Shown here: positions 36,948-49,162 of the stretch, piece by piece | How positions within the stretch are numbered: position 1 is the first letter of the stretch | Layout: every line of letters starts with the position of its first letter | NCBI RefSeq assembly: GCF_050908995.1 | Contig: NC_135120.1 | Location: forward strand, 13,467,433 to 13,531,432 | Source of the DNA: Andrena cerasifolii | Taxonomy: Eukaryota > Arthropoda > Insecta > Hymenoptera > Andrenidae | DNA length: 64,000 bases | Direction of reading: 5' to 3' | Translations under genes and position numbers: made by a program | The notes under the pieces: generated by a model | Seen by the model: the letters and a program-made list of their open reading frames with translations, nothing else | Database searches by the model: none | What the model was told of the DNA's origin: nothing

Positions 36948-39558
36948 TTAAGCCGGATAAAGGCGTGGATGCATCGACGTGCTCGCGCGAACATCGATCC
37001 ACGCCGATTGAATCGACGGCTGCGCGGACGATGGACGCGTCCAAGGAACAGCTATGGGGCTGTTCGCGCGTGACGTAAATTAACCTGACAAGCAAATGAT
37101 CAATTACCGTCCAGCGACAACGACTGGCAATCAGCGTGGAATTATGACGACAGCGCGGCGATTGGTCCCGGCTTTTCCAGTGGCTCGTCGCCTTTCTCCG
37201 CTGCTTTCTTCCAGGACCTCCGCTCGCTAGTTCCTCCTGCCTGTTGCGTGCAGGCGAGCTCAATCGAATCCGTCTCGCGTACCGACAACAGGGCCATTTC
37301 GTAAACCGATAACCCAGCCGAGTTAATGCGCCGTTACTTCGACAAATCTTTTGCGGTACGGGATGTAACTGGGTCGCTTCCTGCCTGGCGACCGCCACTC
37401 ACCCCAGCTGGTCTCCTCGGTGCTTTCAGTCGGAGATTGCGGGCTACATTTTGCGAGGAAATTCTTGACCCGGTTTTCGATCTCTCAGGAATGCACGCGT
37501 GTTTACATGCGTGCTTTCATTCTGTCGGTGACTACGTAAGGCTAAATTACGTAAGTGTCACTTTGGCGATTTCTGCGTGTGGATTACAACGAACAAGTGA
37601 CGTAGGTGGAGCTTTCTAAATTGCCGGGGGTTAGTTTAGACCTAAAAGTACTGAGTTCTATAGAAGATTTCTACAGACTGCATCGAGTTTTCTTAAAGGA
37701 AAAGCAGAGGATGCGGGAGCCAGAGGTTTCGCTCGGTTCCCAGCCGAGCGGTATCAATCTCTTCCGCGTATCCGTGCAGGGATCGACGGGGCTGCTCGGA
37801 TTATCGCGGCTCTTCGTCATTAGTCATTAGAGAGCCGTGGAGGTCACACCTGGTGCCCTCAGCTACGGGCTCGGGTTAGCCTAATGGCGCGGCAGATGCG
37901 GATCATCGTGTCCGTTCTTCCCGAATCTTCATAAATATCCGATCGATATGTGTATAAATACGCCTACGCCCCGCCCGAGGGATTCGGCTAGCTCTCGTTT
38001 TTTCTGGAGATCCTATTCCCGAGATCGAATACCCCGCGCTCGACCGCCTTCCGGCGCTCGATCGATTCTTTCGATCGGCGAAATAACTGGGGCCACAATT
38101 TCGTCCGATGTATAGATTAGCGGGCCTGGGACCGAGGCAGTTTATCGCTTGCATCGTCTGCTTCCCTTTTCTGTGGGGGCGTTAGGGACATTTGGCTCCG
38201 TCAGGCTCGCGCGTCGATCTTGGATTTTTTTCCAATCGATCGTCGAGATTACGAGTGAAATAACTTTGGTGGTGTGTGGAGCGCGTGAAAATTGAAAATT
38301 AAAATGGAAACGATGTTACGCGAGCAGCTTGGAAAGAGTGGTTCAGAGTTTGAAAATTGAATAGAGACTGTATCTTCCTCTGAAACGTTTCTAAAGTGGA
38401 TTTAACAGCTCCAAATTGAACTTTCGAATCTGCCCATAATAACCGAGGCCCGCCATTGCCGGCGCGCATTTTTCGAGCGATCGATTCCCGAGGTAACGCG
38501 CGGACACGTTAACTGGAGGGTGATCGATGAGCAGATTACTGGTCGTTCCACGGATACTGGGAACGAGCGTTTGGCGCGCGAGAGGAACAGCAACAGGCGA
38601 GAGTAAGAAAGAAGGGCGAGTCGGAGCAGAGGGGGAAAAAAAGTCCTTTCTCATAGCGGCCAGGACGTACGGGGAAGCTCTGGCTCGCGCGTACCGAGAG
38701 GAATTTCACCTACAACCTTTCCACGCGGAGGCTGCGCGCCAAGGTTTGGAGAGGACCTTGTTATTAATCACGACGCTGCCATCTCCCAGAGCAACGTGCG
38801 CTCGTTAGCCAAGGGGTTGGCGGGGTTAGGAGACAGGGGAGGAGGGTGGTCGGGGACCCCGGGGGTGGCCATCTCTTAATTACTTCCGCGCCAATTAACA
38901 CCGCCTCGAATAAAGAAGGGGCTGCTCCACCGCCAATGGGAGCTCGCCTCTAAAAAAGCCAGTTGCCTCGGAAGCACTCGCTTTCGATTTAATATAGTGG
39001 CCCCCCGTGCACGGGCGTATATACGCGGAGGAGTGGCTGGCCACTTTCGCGAAATCGATGATCGTCTGTGACGTTGCTGCCTCCTCGTCCCGGATTCACG
39101 CGCCTAATGGCCGATTAAACGGGCTCGCTGCTCCTTCCCAGGCGATGCGGAGCACCCTGATTTCTTTAAAGATTCAAGAAATTGTCCACACCGGTCCGCA
39201 GAATCGCGTAGCGACAATCGTTAACGCGAGGATCGATAACTCGGGAAATAGAAAAGCGATGGCGCAGAAGCGAGCATCGACGAGCTTAGTGAAACGGAAT
39301 TTTCTGCGGGATAGGAATCGCGAGTCACCCCTTCGCGGCGTACGAAGGAAGCCCGGTTGATTGACTTCCCATGGGACTCTGTTTTCGGAAGAACACAGCT
39401 GATCCCTTCTGGCTATCTGGATCCCAACTCGCGCTTTCCCCCGATCCCTTTGGAATCCACCAAACTCCATCCGAACGTGACCAGTTTACTTGGCTGTTGG
39501 CCGCGCCAAGTATACTCGAGTAAATCACGAGGAGACGAAAAGCTTGTACCCATCGGCG

Positions 39559-40111
39559 CACAGTGGGCCGGATTTAAAATTTGGCGTCTTTTGGGTCTTT
39601 TTTTTAAGATATCGGAATAAAATTTGCGCCAAAAAATGGGAAAAAATTACTCCTTTCTAATGATGTATAATTTAATATTTTTTATATTTATTTATTTTAC
39701 GAGGAAATTTCCTCACTATATTCAGAATTATTTTTCAACACATCATTTACATTAATTACTAATAGAAGATGATGTTTAGCGCAAAAAATTGGTCTTTAAT
39801 TTAAACAAAACGATATTTGGCTGCATTCATTTATTATTCGACTTTGGCTTATAACTTGGAAACGAAAAGTTTCCCGAACATTCCATTTAAACTACTGAAA
39901 ACGGCATTAAATAAGGTACCAGATAAACAGAATTATTTTTTTTCTATCACAAATAAGTTAAAAAAATTGCAAAATAAATAAATAAATAAATCTAAGAAAT
40001 ATTAAATTATACATCATTAGAAAGGAATACTTTCCCCTATTTTTAGTGCAAATTTTATTCCGATATCTTAAAGACCCAAACGGCACAAAATTTTAAATCC
40101 GGCCCACTGTG
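39559..40111. mobile_element. Non-autonomous Transib element
   Basis: The termini are CACAGTGGGCCGGATTTAAA and its near-exact inverse, and the similarity extends about 70 bp inward (tttgggtcttt, aagatatcggaataaaattt). The 5-bp GC-rich TSD CGGCG lies at 39554-39558 and 40112-40116. A CACARTG start together with a CG-rich 5-bp TSD is diagnostic of Transib, the superfamily from which the RAG1 recombinase derives. The 553-bp interior is AT-rich, includes an (aaat)n run near 39971-39991 and codes for nothing recognisable. Confidence 0.85.
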
Positions 40112-40775
40112 CGGCGTCCCGTGGACGTCGCAGACTAACATCCGAGCACCCTGCCATATTTTTTCCGCTATCTTTTCGCGTATGATGCATCGTCGGGCCT
40201 ACGTGGGTCGCGTTATCGCAAGAGCGAAGCTTCTTGGCCTTGGATTGCCACGAACTCGCAGTGCTTAATATTTATAAATGCCACCATTGAAATCTGCAGC
40301 ATTACCTTGATAGGGAGGTAAGGTTCGCGGTTCACCCAATCAGGAGGACTGGCAATCAGTGGCCGCGCAGGGAGGGTGTGTTTACCATAGAGTAAGGGTA
40401 AGCCAGGTCGCGCGGGAGAGTCGTGAAGGACGAGGGCACGCGTGGTGCGCGCTACGCAGGCTACAGGAGGGTTGAGGATATGGCGATATCGCAGGATGTG
40501 ACGGTGGTGCGTGGGTTCAAAAGAGACGGATCCGTTGGAGACCGACCGCGACCGGTGCGGAGCAAGTAGAGGGTGAATCGAGTGTAGAGAGGGTAGGGTG
40601 TCGGTGAGGTAGCCTGGTAGCCAAAGGAGAGGAGTGGGGTGAGAGAGACGATGGGCAAGGGAGGTTGACGGGGGTGAGGATGGCGATTGGCATTTAATTA
40701 GCGGCCGGATGACCGCCGCCGCCTCCGGATCAATACGCCGCCCCCGGGGGCCAGTGTGCAGGAGGCAGCGATCCT

Positions 40776-40845
40776 CTTTCGACCCTCTCCATCCTCTTTC
40801 TCCTCTTTCTCCTCTTCTGGCCTCTTCTCCACCATCATCTCCACT
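40776..40845 (+). repeat. Pyrimidine tract with tcctctttc repeats
   Basis: The word tcctctttc or a close variant occurs about four times. The tract lies about 250 bp upstream of the spliced exons at 41 kb, so it could belong to a promoter-proximal GAGA-rich region, but this is inference only. Confidence 0.5.
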
Positions 40846-41026
40846 ACCCCGCTCTGTCCTGCTCCCCGTCTCTTTCGCGTCCTCCTACTTCCCCCATCCC
40901 GGGGAACCGAGTAGACCGAACAGAGCCGAACTCGTTTGCTCCGTCGGCGAAACCCTTTTCCATCCCCGGGCTGGACTCGCGGAGAAAGTAGGAGCGAGCG
41001 AGTGCCTCTGCTGCTCCTTAACCTAG

Positions 41027-41333
41027 CCTCCTGACCGAGCACCACGCGCGGGGAATATCCGGAAGCACTTGGGTAAAATAAAGCGAATCGACGGTAAGTG
41101 CCGCGGATTCTCTTGCACCGGTGGCCCCCAACACGCTGGACACGGCTCCGCTCCGCTAACGCTCGAGCTTCTCTTCTCCTGCAGGTCCCACCCTACCGCT
41201 GATCAGCGGCTCTTTCTCCAGCTTTTCCAATACCAACGGAGCCGAGATACCTTCGACTCCGCCGCGGACTCGATATCATAGTTGGTGGTCCGTAACGAGA
41301 ACGATCGTTACGAGGACTGTAATTGCGTTTTGA
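41027..41333 (+). other. Candidate spliced exon pair (5'UTR, alternative exon or lncRNA) around a short intron
   Basis: A strong 91-bp intron runs from 41094 to 41184. It starts gtaagt, has an exact ctaac branch point at 41156-41160 and ends in the tract cttctcttctcctgcag. The flanking exons therefore run up to 41093 and on from 41185; their outer limits are unknown, and I stop the feature at the end of the joined open frame. Joining across the intron keeps one frame open from 41027 to a TGA at 41331-41333, but this frame has no ATG and I do not recognise the peptide (it includes PTLPLISGSFSS and STPPRTRYHSWW). The other two frames stop quickly. Translation is thus unproven. The likeliest role is a 5' untranslated or alternative first exon of the plus-strand gene whose Cys-motif exon lies 14 kb downstream. 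A separate lncRNA is the main alternative. Confidence 0.45.
41094..41184 (+). other. Short canonical intron
   Basis: The donor is acg|gtaagt, the branch point is CTAAC about 24 bases before the 3' end, and the acceptor is a nearly unbroken pyrimidine run ending in cag. At 91 bp it has the size typical of short insect introns. These parts rarely occur together by chance in the right order and spacing. Confidence 0.7.
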
Positions 41334-43596
41334 GACGGTTACAGAAGTGGAGGGCGGCCTGAGTGCTACTATAGGAAACGTGGTGATCCGGTGCTCCGCG
41401 GTGATGAGGATGGAAAATGTATCTAGATACGATTCAGAGATCTCTGGATCCTACGTCTTAGCACCATTCTGCGCTACCATTTAACATTTAACATCGATCG
41501 CGAGGCGAAACTCTCGCGGCTCGTGACTCACCCCGTCGCTTTTTAAAGTTGGCTCCTCGCGAAGTGTGAATCGATGGCCGCGGTCGGCTTTTCGCTCTCG
41601 TTCGCGGGAGGAGTTAATCACGGTAAACAGTCTTCATTGTTCCATAACGGCGCGGTGAAAAAAGAGCGCGAGGCCCGCGTCGGACACGGTGCTCGTGCCA
41701 AATCAGTGTTTATGCTTGAAATTATGGCCGCTCGGGTAACAGCCTCTCGAAATATCGTCGCCCGTCCGAGGCAGGGTTCTCAATCCCGGCGCGCTGATTG
41801 TCGTCGTCCATTTTTATCGCGTGCACGTCCGGCAAGAGATAGAAACGTACCCGCGCGCGCCGGTAAAAAGGAGAAACAAAGAGCCCGAAACGAGGATAAA
41901 TTGATATACCTGTCGGTTATGGCCGTAATAATTTACATTGACAGCGCTATCTATATGTAAATGCACCGATCGTCCACTCGCGCCGGCAATCGATATCCGA
42001 TCGATCAAGAATTATTTACATTGTCGGTCGCCCCGACGTAAGCGGGGGAATTTAAATACGTTTCAGCGGATTAACGTCGTCCTAACACGCGTTAATGGAC
42101 GTCGGCGTTCGACGATCCCCCCGGCGCCTTTTATTTATGCTACGATTATTCAAGCGAAACATCTGACGCGCCGTGGTCGCGCGATTTATGCACCGAGTGA
42201 CCTGGATGCGTCTCCGCGTTTCCATGTTTCTCGCGCTGCCTATCGCGTCGATCAATCGCGACATTCTCCTGACACGATCGGCACCAGCGATCCAACGATT
42301 CATCGTTTTATCTACGTTAGCTGCACCACAAAGTTCTCCAGCCATACGTCATCGAGACTCTCCAGCTTACAGAAATATGATCGGAGAGTTGAAAATCGAT
42401 CACAACAAGGATATGCGGAGAGCCATTAAAGGATTAAGCCGATTAAATGATCGAGGCCGAAGTGAAATAATAATGGAGGAAGAGGGTGACGGAGCACCCC
42501 TGGCTGGATCCCCTTGCCAGCAGCCGGCTCGTTGTTTCACCGGGAGTGTATAAAATACGGGACTTGTTAACAATGTTCGCACCTACGGGTACGTGTGCGA
42601 GGGCCGATGCATACGTGTACCTGGTCACCCATAAACGCGCTGCACCGCGGCGAGGGGCCCTTTCTGCCGCGCCGACCTTCGCCCCGAGATCCAGCCGAGA
42701 TATTTTATTCCCGGGGGATTTTTACGAGCCGATATATCACGCATCGACCGGGCCCGGCGGGGTTGGCGTTACACTCGATCGGAGCCCGAGCCGAAAAGAG
42801 CCGGGGCGCGACTCGCCTGGCCCTCCTGACCCCTCTGTCAGACCGCGGACTCGCGGATGGGACGCTGAGTCCTCCCTCGCAATTTACTCTCTGCCCTTCC
42901 GATAAATTAATATCGCGTTGGGTCTACTTAGAACAGTATCAACTTTTTACCTCGTGCATCTGCGTGCATGGATTGCCTCCAGTGACTCAACCAGCTTTGC
43001 TCGGTGCAATTGGCTCGAATCAGAGTAAAGCGAACTCGAAAGTACCCCGAAGAATCCCGCGGCAGCCTGCACTAGGCCCCGCGAGCGAGTTATGCGGGTC
43101 GACCTCCGCCCAATGAAGTATGCACAGCCGTGACTATTACGCATAGACGGTACACGTGTTTATTATTCGTTTAGCGCGGCGCACGTGCAAACAGAGAACG
43201 CGGTGCCCGCGTGTGCGTGCAGTAGGCGCGAGAGACAAGACCGCGGGTACGTTCATAATTCATCGGCGGGGACGGTGCACGGGTCTCCGTGGCGAACACG
43301 AGCCGCGGAACTTATTGGCCGCGTCGCATCCTTAATATCCCTTTGAAATTCCGATTTATTTGAGAAAGCTCCCTTCGGAGCGCCAAGGCTCTCCTGAGAA
43401 CCGACGGGTCCCTAGATACTCACGCTCGTGCCCGATCCTCTGGATCCTTCGATCCTGACGCGCATCATCAGGGTGGAGTTTGTTTTTCGGCTACGGAAAT
43501 GTGATCTTTTTACCATCCCGATTTGTTCCTTTTTTATGGAAAATAAAATCGAGGAGAATATCAGCACAATTGATCTATATTTAGGTGTAGCTCATA

Positions 43597-43728
43597 ATGG
43601 TGAAATTCCCAATGTACCTACCTCATAATTATATGGAAGAGCATGGAACACTAGAAAGTTTTTCAAATGCATCTATTTGGTCATTAAGAAAAATAGAAAC
43701 TGAGGAAACCATTGTGACGTATAATTAA
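43597..43728 (+). other. Small unassigned open frame ending at a MITE insertion
   Basis: The frame begins MVKFPMYLPHNYMEEHG and codes for 43 residues, ending at a TAA formed within the TTAA target of the 43729 MITE. On the far side of the MITE the same frame stays open for about 33 codons (VKQSIDCTLTEGNRLPRVWA). The composition is less biased than random AT-rich sequence. I do not recognise it. It could be a relic of a transposon or gene exon, or chance. Confidence 0.25.
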
Positions 43729-44317
43729 GGGGGAACAACACTGTGACGGCTGGAAAAATAAGCCATTTTTAAGAATTTTTTTTTAGAAATAATTTACAGT
43801 TCTCATATAAAATGTTTATTACGTACTTGCCTTTAGTACATTGTCTTAAGAGGCTATGCTAAAAATGAGTAGAAAAACATGCATACATTTTAATATATTA
43901 ATTAATCTTCTAGACCCCTCACGCGCGCTGGTAGGATGTGTAACTATGGAGCTGCAGGTCCGAAATCAAATTTCATTTTTTTTTTTATAAGCTATATGAG
44001 TGTAGTTTCTCTTGCACGGACGGATTCTTTGATCTAAAATAAATTTTTTGAAATACGCTCGGAAAACTGTCCATCTTATTCGCGGATTTTCGAAACTTTC
44101 TCTCTGAAGCGCACTATTTTTGCAAAAATAATTTGTTCAAAAATCGGTACGTGCGGCGGGAACTACACTTAGAAATATACTACAATTAAAATTTATGCTT
44201 GCTTTTCTATTCATTTTTTTAATAGTCGCTTAAGACATTTTACTAAAGGTAGGTAATAAAAATATTATATAAAAATTGTAAATTATTCCTGAATAAAATT
44301 CACAATGGTGTTCCCCC
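43729..44317. mobile_element. TTAA-flanked foldback MITE (Kolobok- or piggyBac-like)
   Basis: TTAA sits at 43725-43728 and 44318-44321. The termini are GGGGGAACAACACTGTGA and the inverse of GGGGGAACACCATTGTGA. Inverted similarity continues inward with gaps to about 43894 and from about 44185, giving arms of well over 100 bp. The unpaired middle is unique. TTAA duplication is shared by piggyBac and Kolobok; the GGGG start does not settle which. Confidence 0.75.
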
Positions 44318-46649
44318 TTAAGTAAAACAATCGATAGATTGTACCCTGACAGAAGGAAACAGACTGCCTCGTGTCTGGGCCTCTGTGAACAATAAATTTA
44401 ACCAATTATGTGATGTAATGTAAATGTATAAATTAAAATATGGCCATTATATGTTGAATTTTCATAATTTCTATAATCTTTGACTCACTTCAGCTGCCCC
44501 TAAACATAAGAATATATTGTCCAAAGTTTCTATACAGTGTTTGTACATCTAAATGAACAAATCAGAGTGGTAAGACTGATAAAAAAATATTTTTTGTAGC
44601 TTTTAAGCTCCACCCTAGTGAATCATCCGTCAAAGATCGTGTTATTACACGATCCTTTACTCGAACCTTTTAAGCGAGCTGGTTGTTCGTTTAATACCTC
44701 GCTGCAGCGAATTTTCATGAATTTTCGGTGCGCAGTGGAATTGCTCAATGAATACGCGGAACGTGGGCGTAATACTTGGCTGTTCTACTGTAGGACAGCA
44801 ATCGATGTCAGAAAGTAACGATATCATAGATCAAGTGGCGAACGACGAAATCGTTGAACACGGCTATCGACACGTCACCGATCAACCGGTTCACTTATCG
44901 ATTTTCCGCCGATTTTTTCCTTTTAAGACACTCGTTGGCGGCCAGCCCGAGATACTGCCGTCGGCGCGTGCAATGCATATATCGATATATCGACGACCTT
45001 TCGATTCGTTCTCGAAGTCCTTGCTCCACCCGCGGGAATTCCGCGGATGCAAACCGCCGCGCGGCGGAATTCCATAATTGGCACGGGTTATTATTTATCC
45101 GCCGCTGCTGACACGCGTGCGCCCGCGCGCGTTCCTTTCGATCGGGGGACCTTTCTCCTCGCGAGAATTCCGCACAATCGTTGCTCCGGGATCGATGTCC
45201 GTCTATTCGCCCGATCGTTTGCCCGTCGAGCGGCCGCTTAGCGTCATTAACATTTTTTTCCCCGCGCCAGGGAATGCATTCCTCGCATTGCCGCGCTGTT
45301 AACACTTCGTTGAATTTGTGGCGGTGCTGGTTCGCGGGAAGCTCGCTGAGCGACTCGACAGTGTCCTCCGTCTCCCGAATTCACTTTCGGGTAATTAATT
45401 CTCGATTAGGATCGGCTAAAAATGCCACTTCCTGATCGATTCCGACGAGAGCTTTCCAAGGGTGCGCAGCAAGCGCGTCGAGTTCCTTGATCGAAAGCAA
45501 CCCCCATTGACTTCGCGTTGTCCTTTCGCCGAGGTGAAGTCGACGCGTCGAGTCGTCCTTCGCGAGATCCACCAGCGCCTAATCATCCCCGATGGGCGTA
45601 ACCGATCGAACGCTCGGAGAAAGGCTCCGAGTCACGATCCGTTCGCGAGGCAGGAGGCACGTTTACCAGGAAAGAACATCCCGTGTCAGGAAGCCATCAG
45701 GGGCTCCGACGACCGGGGTTGAGTGCTACTCGCTGAAATCGACGAAATGCAAACTTCCTCGAGCTGATAATAATTATAATAATGTAGGGGAGCAGTGGCT
45801 GTAGCGACGAAACGATTCGAGGAGAGGCGGACTCCTCGAGGAAAGATATTCTGAGTTTCTTTTTCTGTGAAAACAGGGAGAAACAGTGGAGCAGGTTAAA
45901 CTATAGCCTGCCACATGCCGCTCGCCTCTTTTTCAAGGCTTCCCAATCTAGAAAGTGGAGCTTTGCCGTGCTACGTTTCGGTTTTGACTCCGGCATTCGT
46001 ACCTCGAAGCTTCGAAATGCAATTAAAACTGTACACCCACGCCCTGCACTTGGAAATGATAGGCCATTACAGGCAATCATCCAAAGCCGCGAGCGATATC
46101 GCCATCCAGCCGATCCTTAATGCTGGAACTCGTGCCAGGAGGCTTTTACGGGCAAAGTGTCACGTGTCGCGTGCAACGGCAGTATTTCTCGGGGAGGATC
46201 TCGTAGGAGGAATGGCTTCCATCGACCATTACGCTATTATGCTTCATTTTCGTTGAACGATCGCCGATCGCAAGGTGTGGCCGCGTCAGGATGAAAAGTC
46301 AAGTCTCGGGCCGAGACAATGGCGATCGATCCCCCGGGGACGGCGACTCAATCGGAAATTGCCGATGAATAGGGACGATAGATGAAAACTCGCTCTATTA
46401 AAACGTCTAGTCATTTTTTTGGCCGCCTTCGCCCCGACCGTCGGCGTTGGCCAAGATGGGCCGCGAGATCTCGCTCCTTGCCCGCGGGCAGCTGCTATCA
46501 CCCATCTCTCGCGAAACATTTCCTTCGGTATCGCCTTACGATTATTACTGTTATTATTTTCCTAACCCTTTGCCAAATAGCGCCAGTCCCTTGGTGTCTT
46601 CATTCCACTCTGCCTCGCAGTTTCATTTGCCGATCCCTGTAACTATTTA

Positions 46650-48145
46650 ACTTCAGAAGAGTAAAAAAAATAAGCCAAGTACATGAAATCAAATAAGTCA
46701 CAAAAAGTAGAAGATAATAATAATTACAAAATAAATAAAAAAAACTTTCAGTGAAATACTTGGCCTGGCGAGGCAAGGTCAAGGTGCGAATGAATAAGAA
46801 TTATTTAAAAACGCAAAATAATTAAAGTGTATTCATATTGGCAGAGTTTTAAATTGACAAATTATCTGACGAATTATCTTTAACAGTAAATATGGTGTAC
46901 CGTGCATTCTAAGTTTATTAAATATTTTCTAATTAAACACACCTTTGACATTGATTAAATATGTAAATTATGTTATACGTATTCAGTGGATTGGTGGAAT
47001 TGGTTTAAATTTGAGTTTTCAGATACGAAGCAAACATACAAGAACAAAACAGAGCATCGAAGCTGAATAAAATCGTTTAATAAAATCGTTTAATTATTAA
47101 TATAATACTATGTCACAATAATTGTTTTGCTCTGACGTAGATCACACTGTATCATCTTCTGCTTCGATTATATGTAAATATATAAAATCCACATTTTACT
47201 GATTTTAGTTACAACTTAACGTAGAACTTATATAGAAATGGAGTGGCATTTTGCTATTATAAGTGTAGAGACTACAAAATATGTCCGAAGGAGGTGAGAG
47301 CGTATTGCAGAAAGTCTTGTTGCAGGAAATTTAAATGCTAATGGTAATAATTCAGTGAAAATGAACGAAGAGATCCAATATTTTCATCACACAATTTATT
47401 GGTTTTGGAATAAAGTTAGTTTAGTATGTTCATTAGTGAATTGAAATATTGTTAATGGGAACCTAAGAAATTAATGAATTAATGAATAGCTTGGCAACTA
47501 CTGTGGATTTTAATTAAAGTATTACAAATGTCTTTCACAAAAAATTGAAAAGCATCAAGGGAGATGTGTTTTCAGCGTACTTTCTGCACTATTGTGACTT
47601 GCTCTACATTGCAAGCAGTCCACCATAATCTTTTTTCTTAATTCTTAATGCTATGTCTTTTGACAAATTTTGTCGATTTACCTTAGTTGATTTGACAAAT
47701 TACCAGAAACTTGTGCGAAAGAAGATGCTTCTCTGAACCTTCTCCGGGCAACTTCCAAGTCTGTGCGTCTCCTTCGTTTCTATCCAAGCCTGTGCACCCC
47801 CTTCATTTCTATCTATCCAAGCCGGTGCATCTCCTTCATTTTTATCCAAGCCCCTGCGTCCACTTCATTTCTACAAGATCCATAAAAACTCTAAATTAAA
47901 AATAGTTCGCTGGTATAAAAATAACGATACCTCTGTCATGCGTGGACCGATTTTATTGAATTTGGTCTTATTCGAAAGCTTATTTGCGGTTTACATAAGA
48001 AAAATGCCTTTAAATTTAGAAAATATTGCGGGCGTGATGAGACATTAGGTTGGAATAGCCGGGCGACGAGTAAATGATAGCGGTAGCGACAGTCGACATA
48101 TACAGGGTATGTTTCATGTATTTGGCGTCGGGCGCTACCGCGTCT
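46650..48145. mobile_element. Dispersed repeat, long copy
   Basis: The left block (about 46655-46730: gccaagtacatgaaatcaaa, then agaagataataataatta) and the right block (about 47996-48145: atttagaaaatattgc, gacgagtaaatgatagcgg, ttggcgtcgggcgctaccgc) both recur in the same order at 54520-54792. The words gccaagtacatgaaa and tttcatgtatttggc form an inverted pair near the two ends. The ~1.25 kb between is AT-rich and includes the 29-bp tandem repeat at 47754-47873. The class is unclear. Confidence 0.5.
47754..47873 (+). repeat. Tandem repeat, four units of about 29 bp
   Basis: Each unit begins tccaagcc and continues tgtgcatctccttcatttct. The four units start at 47754, 47783, 47816 and 47845; the second has four extra bases. 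Read forward it is open and gives a periodic SKPVH-LHFY pattern, but there is no sign it is a gene. Confidence 0.85.
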
Positions 48146-49023
48146 CTAGATTAATTAGTACTTGTCGCGCTACGTTCATCTTGGTAGAAAATCTATAGCG
48201 ACGACAGGCGAAAGAGCGCAAAGAAGCTGGACCGCTCGAAATCATCCCCCAGTCGTGTGCGATTTCCCCGAATTAAAAACGCTCCTCCTCCACCCCCGAT
48301 ATCCGAGGGGCTCCATTCTCGCTCGACAAGCGAGCTGGGGCGAGTTATTAAGTCCCGGAGGGCGTGTCGGTCGCGAGGACGCGAAATATCGCGGCATTGT
48401 TCTCCTTATCGCATTAAAAAAGAAATCCCTAGCGCGTGGCTAGCTGGAAAGCCGAGCGGGATGCAGGCGCGATCGTCGTTTTACGGCCGAACCCGTAGGA
48501 TTAAGTCCTCCACCTCGTTCCCCCGACACGACCCTCGGTTATTTTTCCCATTGCCCACCAGCTGTAATAATGAGATTTAAAAAGCACCCTCCGCCTGGCT
48601 TTCGGCTACCTGTTCGAGCAGCCGCCCGCGCTCCTGCACGCGGAACCAGCCAACACCGGAAACAAAAAGGGAGAAGAAAGAGGGATCGAGTAATTTTCTG
48701 CTCAACTGTGGAAACGACCATTTCCCACGGGCTCGAAATCCCCGGGCCTGCGGCTTTTAACAATTTTCCTAAATAATTCAGACTTACGTCCGCCGTCGAC
48801 GACCGCCGGACACTTTCCGGACGGTTGCACTGGCTCCACGTCGCTAATCCCATTCCTCTTTTGTTTCTGTCATCCTGCTGTCTTTTTACCTTCCTCTTTT
48901 ACTTTCGACAGACTATGTAGTTAGCATTCTATTGCTTCTCATCGATCTCAATCAATTGCAAGAAGTGAATAGGATAAATGCATCATTTATGGCCACTTTA
49001 AGGATTTCGGCATGGAAAAGTCA

Positions 49024-49162
49024 TGGTGGCAGAAAATATAACAATATTTTAATAAATTTTCCATTTCTTCCCGTGGGGTGACCTGCATATTGTATCGGTT
49101 TTGGCCACAGGATAGCCAGAAATGGGAAATTTATTAAAATACTGGACTTTATCTTGCCACAT
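49024..49162. repeat. Inverted-repeat (foldback) element
   Basis: Arms 49024-49067 and 49119-49162 pair through taataaattttccatttct, with a few mismatches towards the gtggca ends. The loop is about 50 bases and GC-richer. There is no clear TSD, so it may be a worn MITE. Confidence 0.65.

Larger units (their letters stand above)
36952..41026. other. No gene recognised except for the Transib insertion
   Basis: CpG-rich unique sequence flanks the Transib element at 39559. From about 40380 the plus strand is purine-rich, then pyrimidine-rich from 40770. This could be upstream regulatory sequence of the spliced exons at 41 kb, but no core promoter element could be assigned. Confidence 0.5.
41334..46649. 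other. No gene recognised; intron-like
   Basis: Unique sequence, CpG-rich to 43480 and then AT-rich around the TTAA MITE, with CpG-rich sequence resuming from about 44640. A 14-bp palindrome ccgccgcgcggcgg lies near 45055. ATG-led frames at 41574 and elsewhere lack splice sites in the phase needed to join the 55570 exon. Confidence 0.55.

Noticed and set aside
41574..41626. ATG-led frame ending near a gtaaac donor, as first coding exon of the basonuclin-type gene
   Set aside because: The donor would leave phase 1, whereas the 55570 exon must be entered in phase 0; the donor is also weak.
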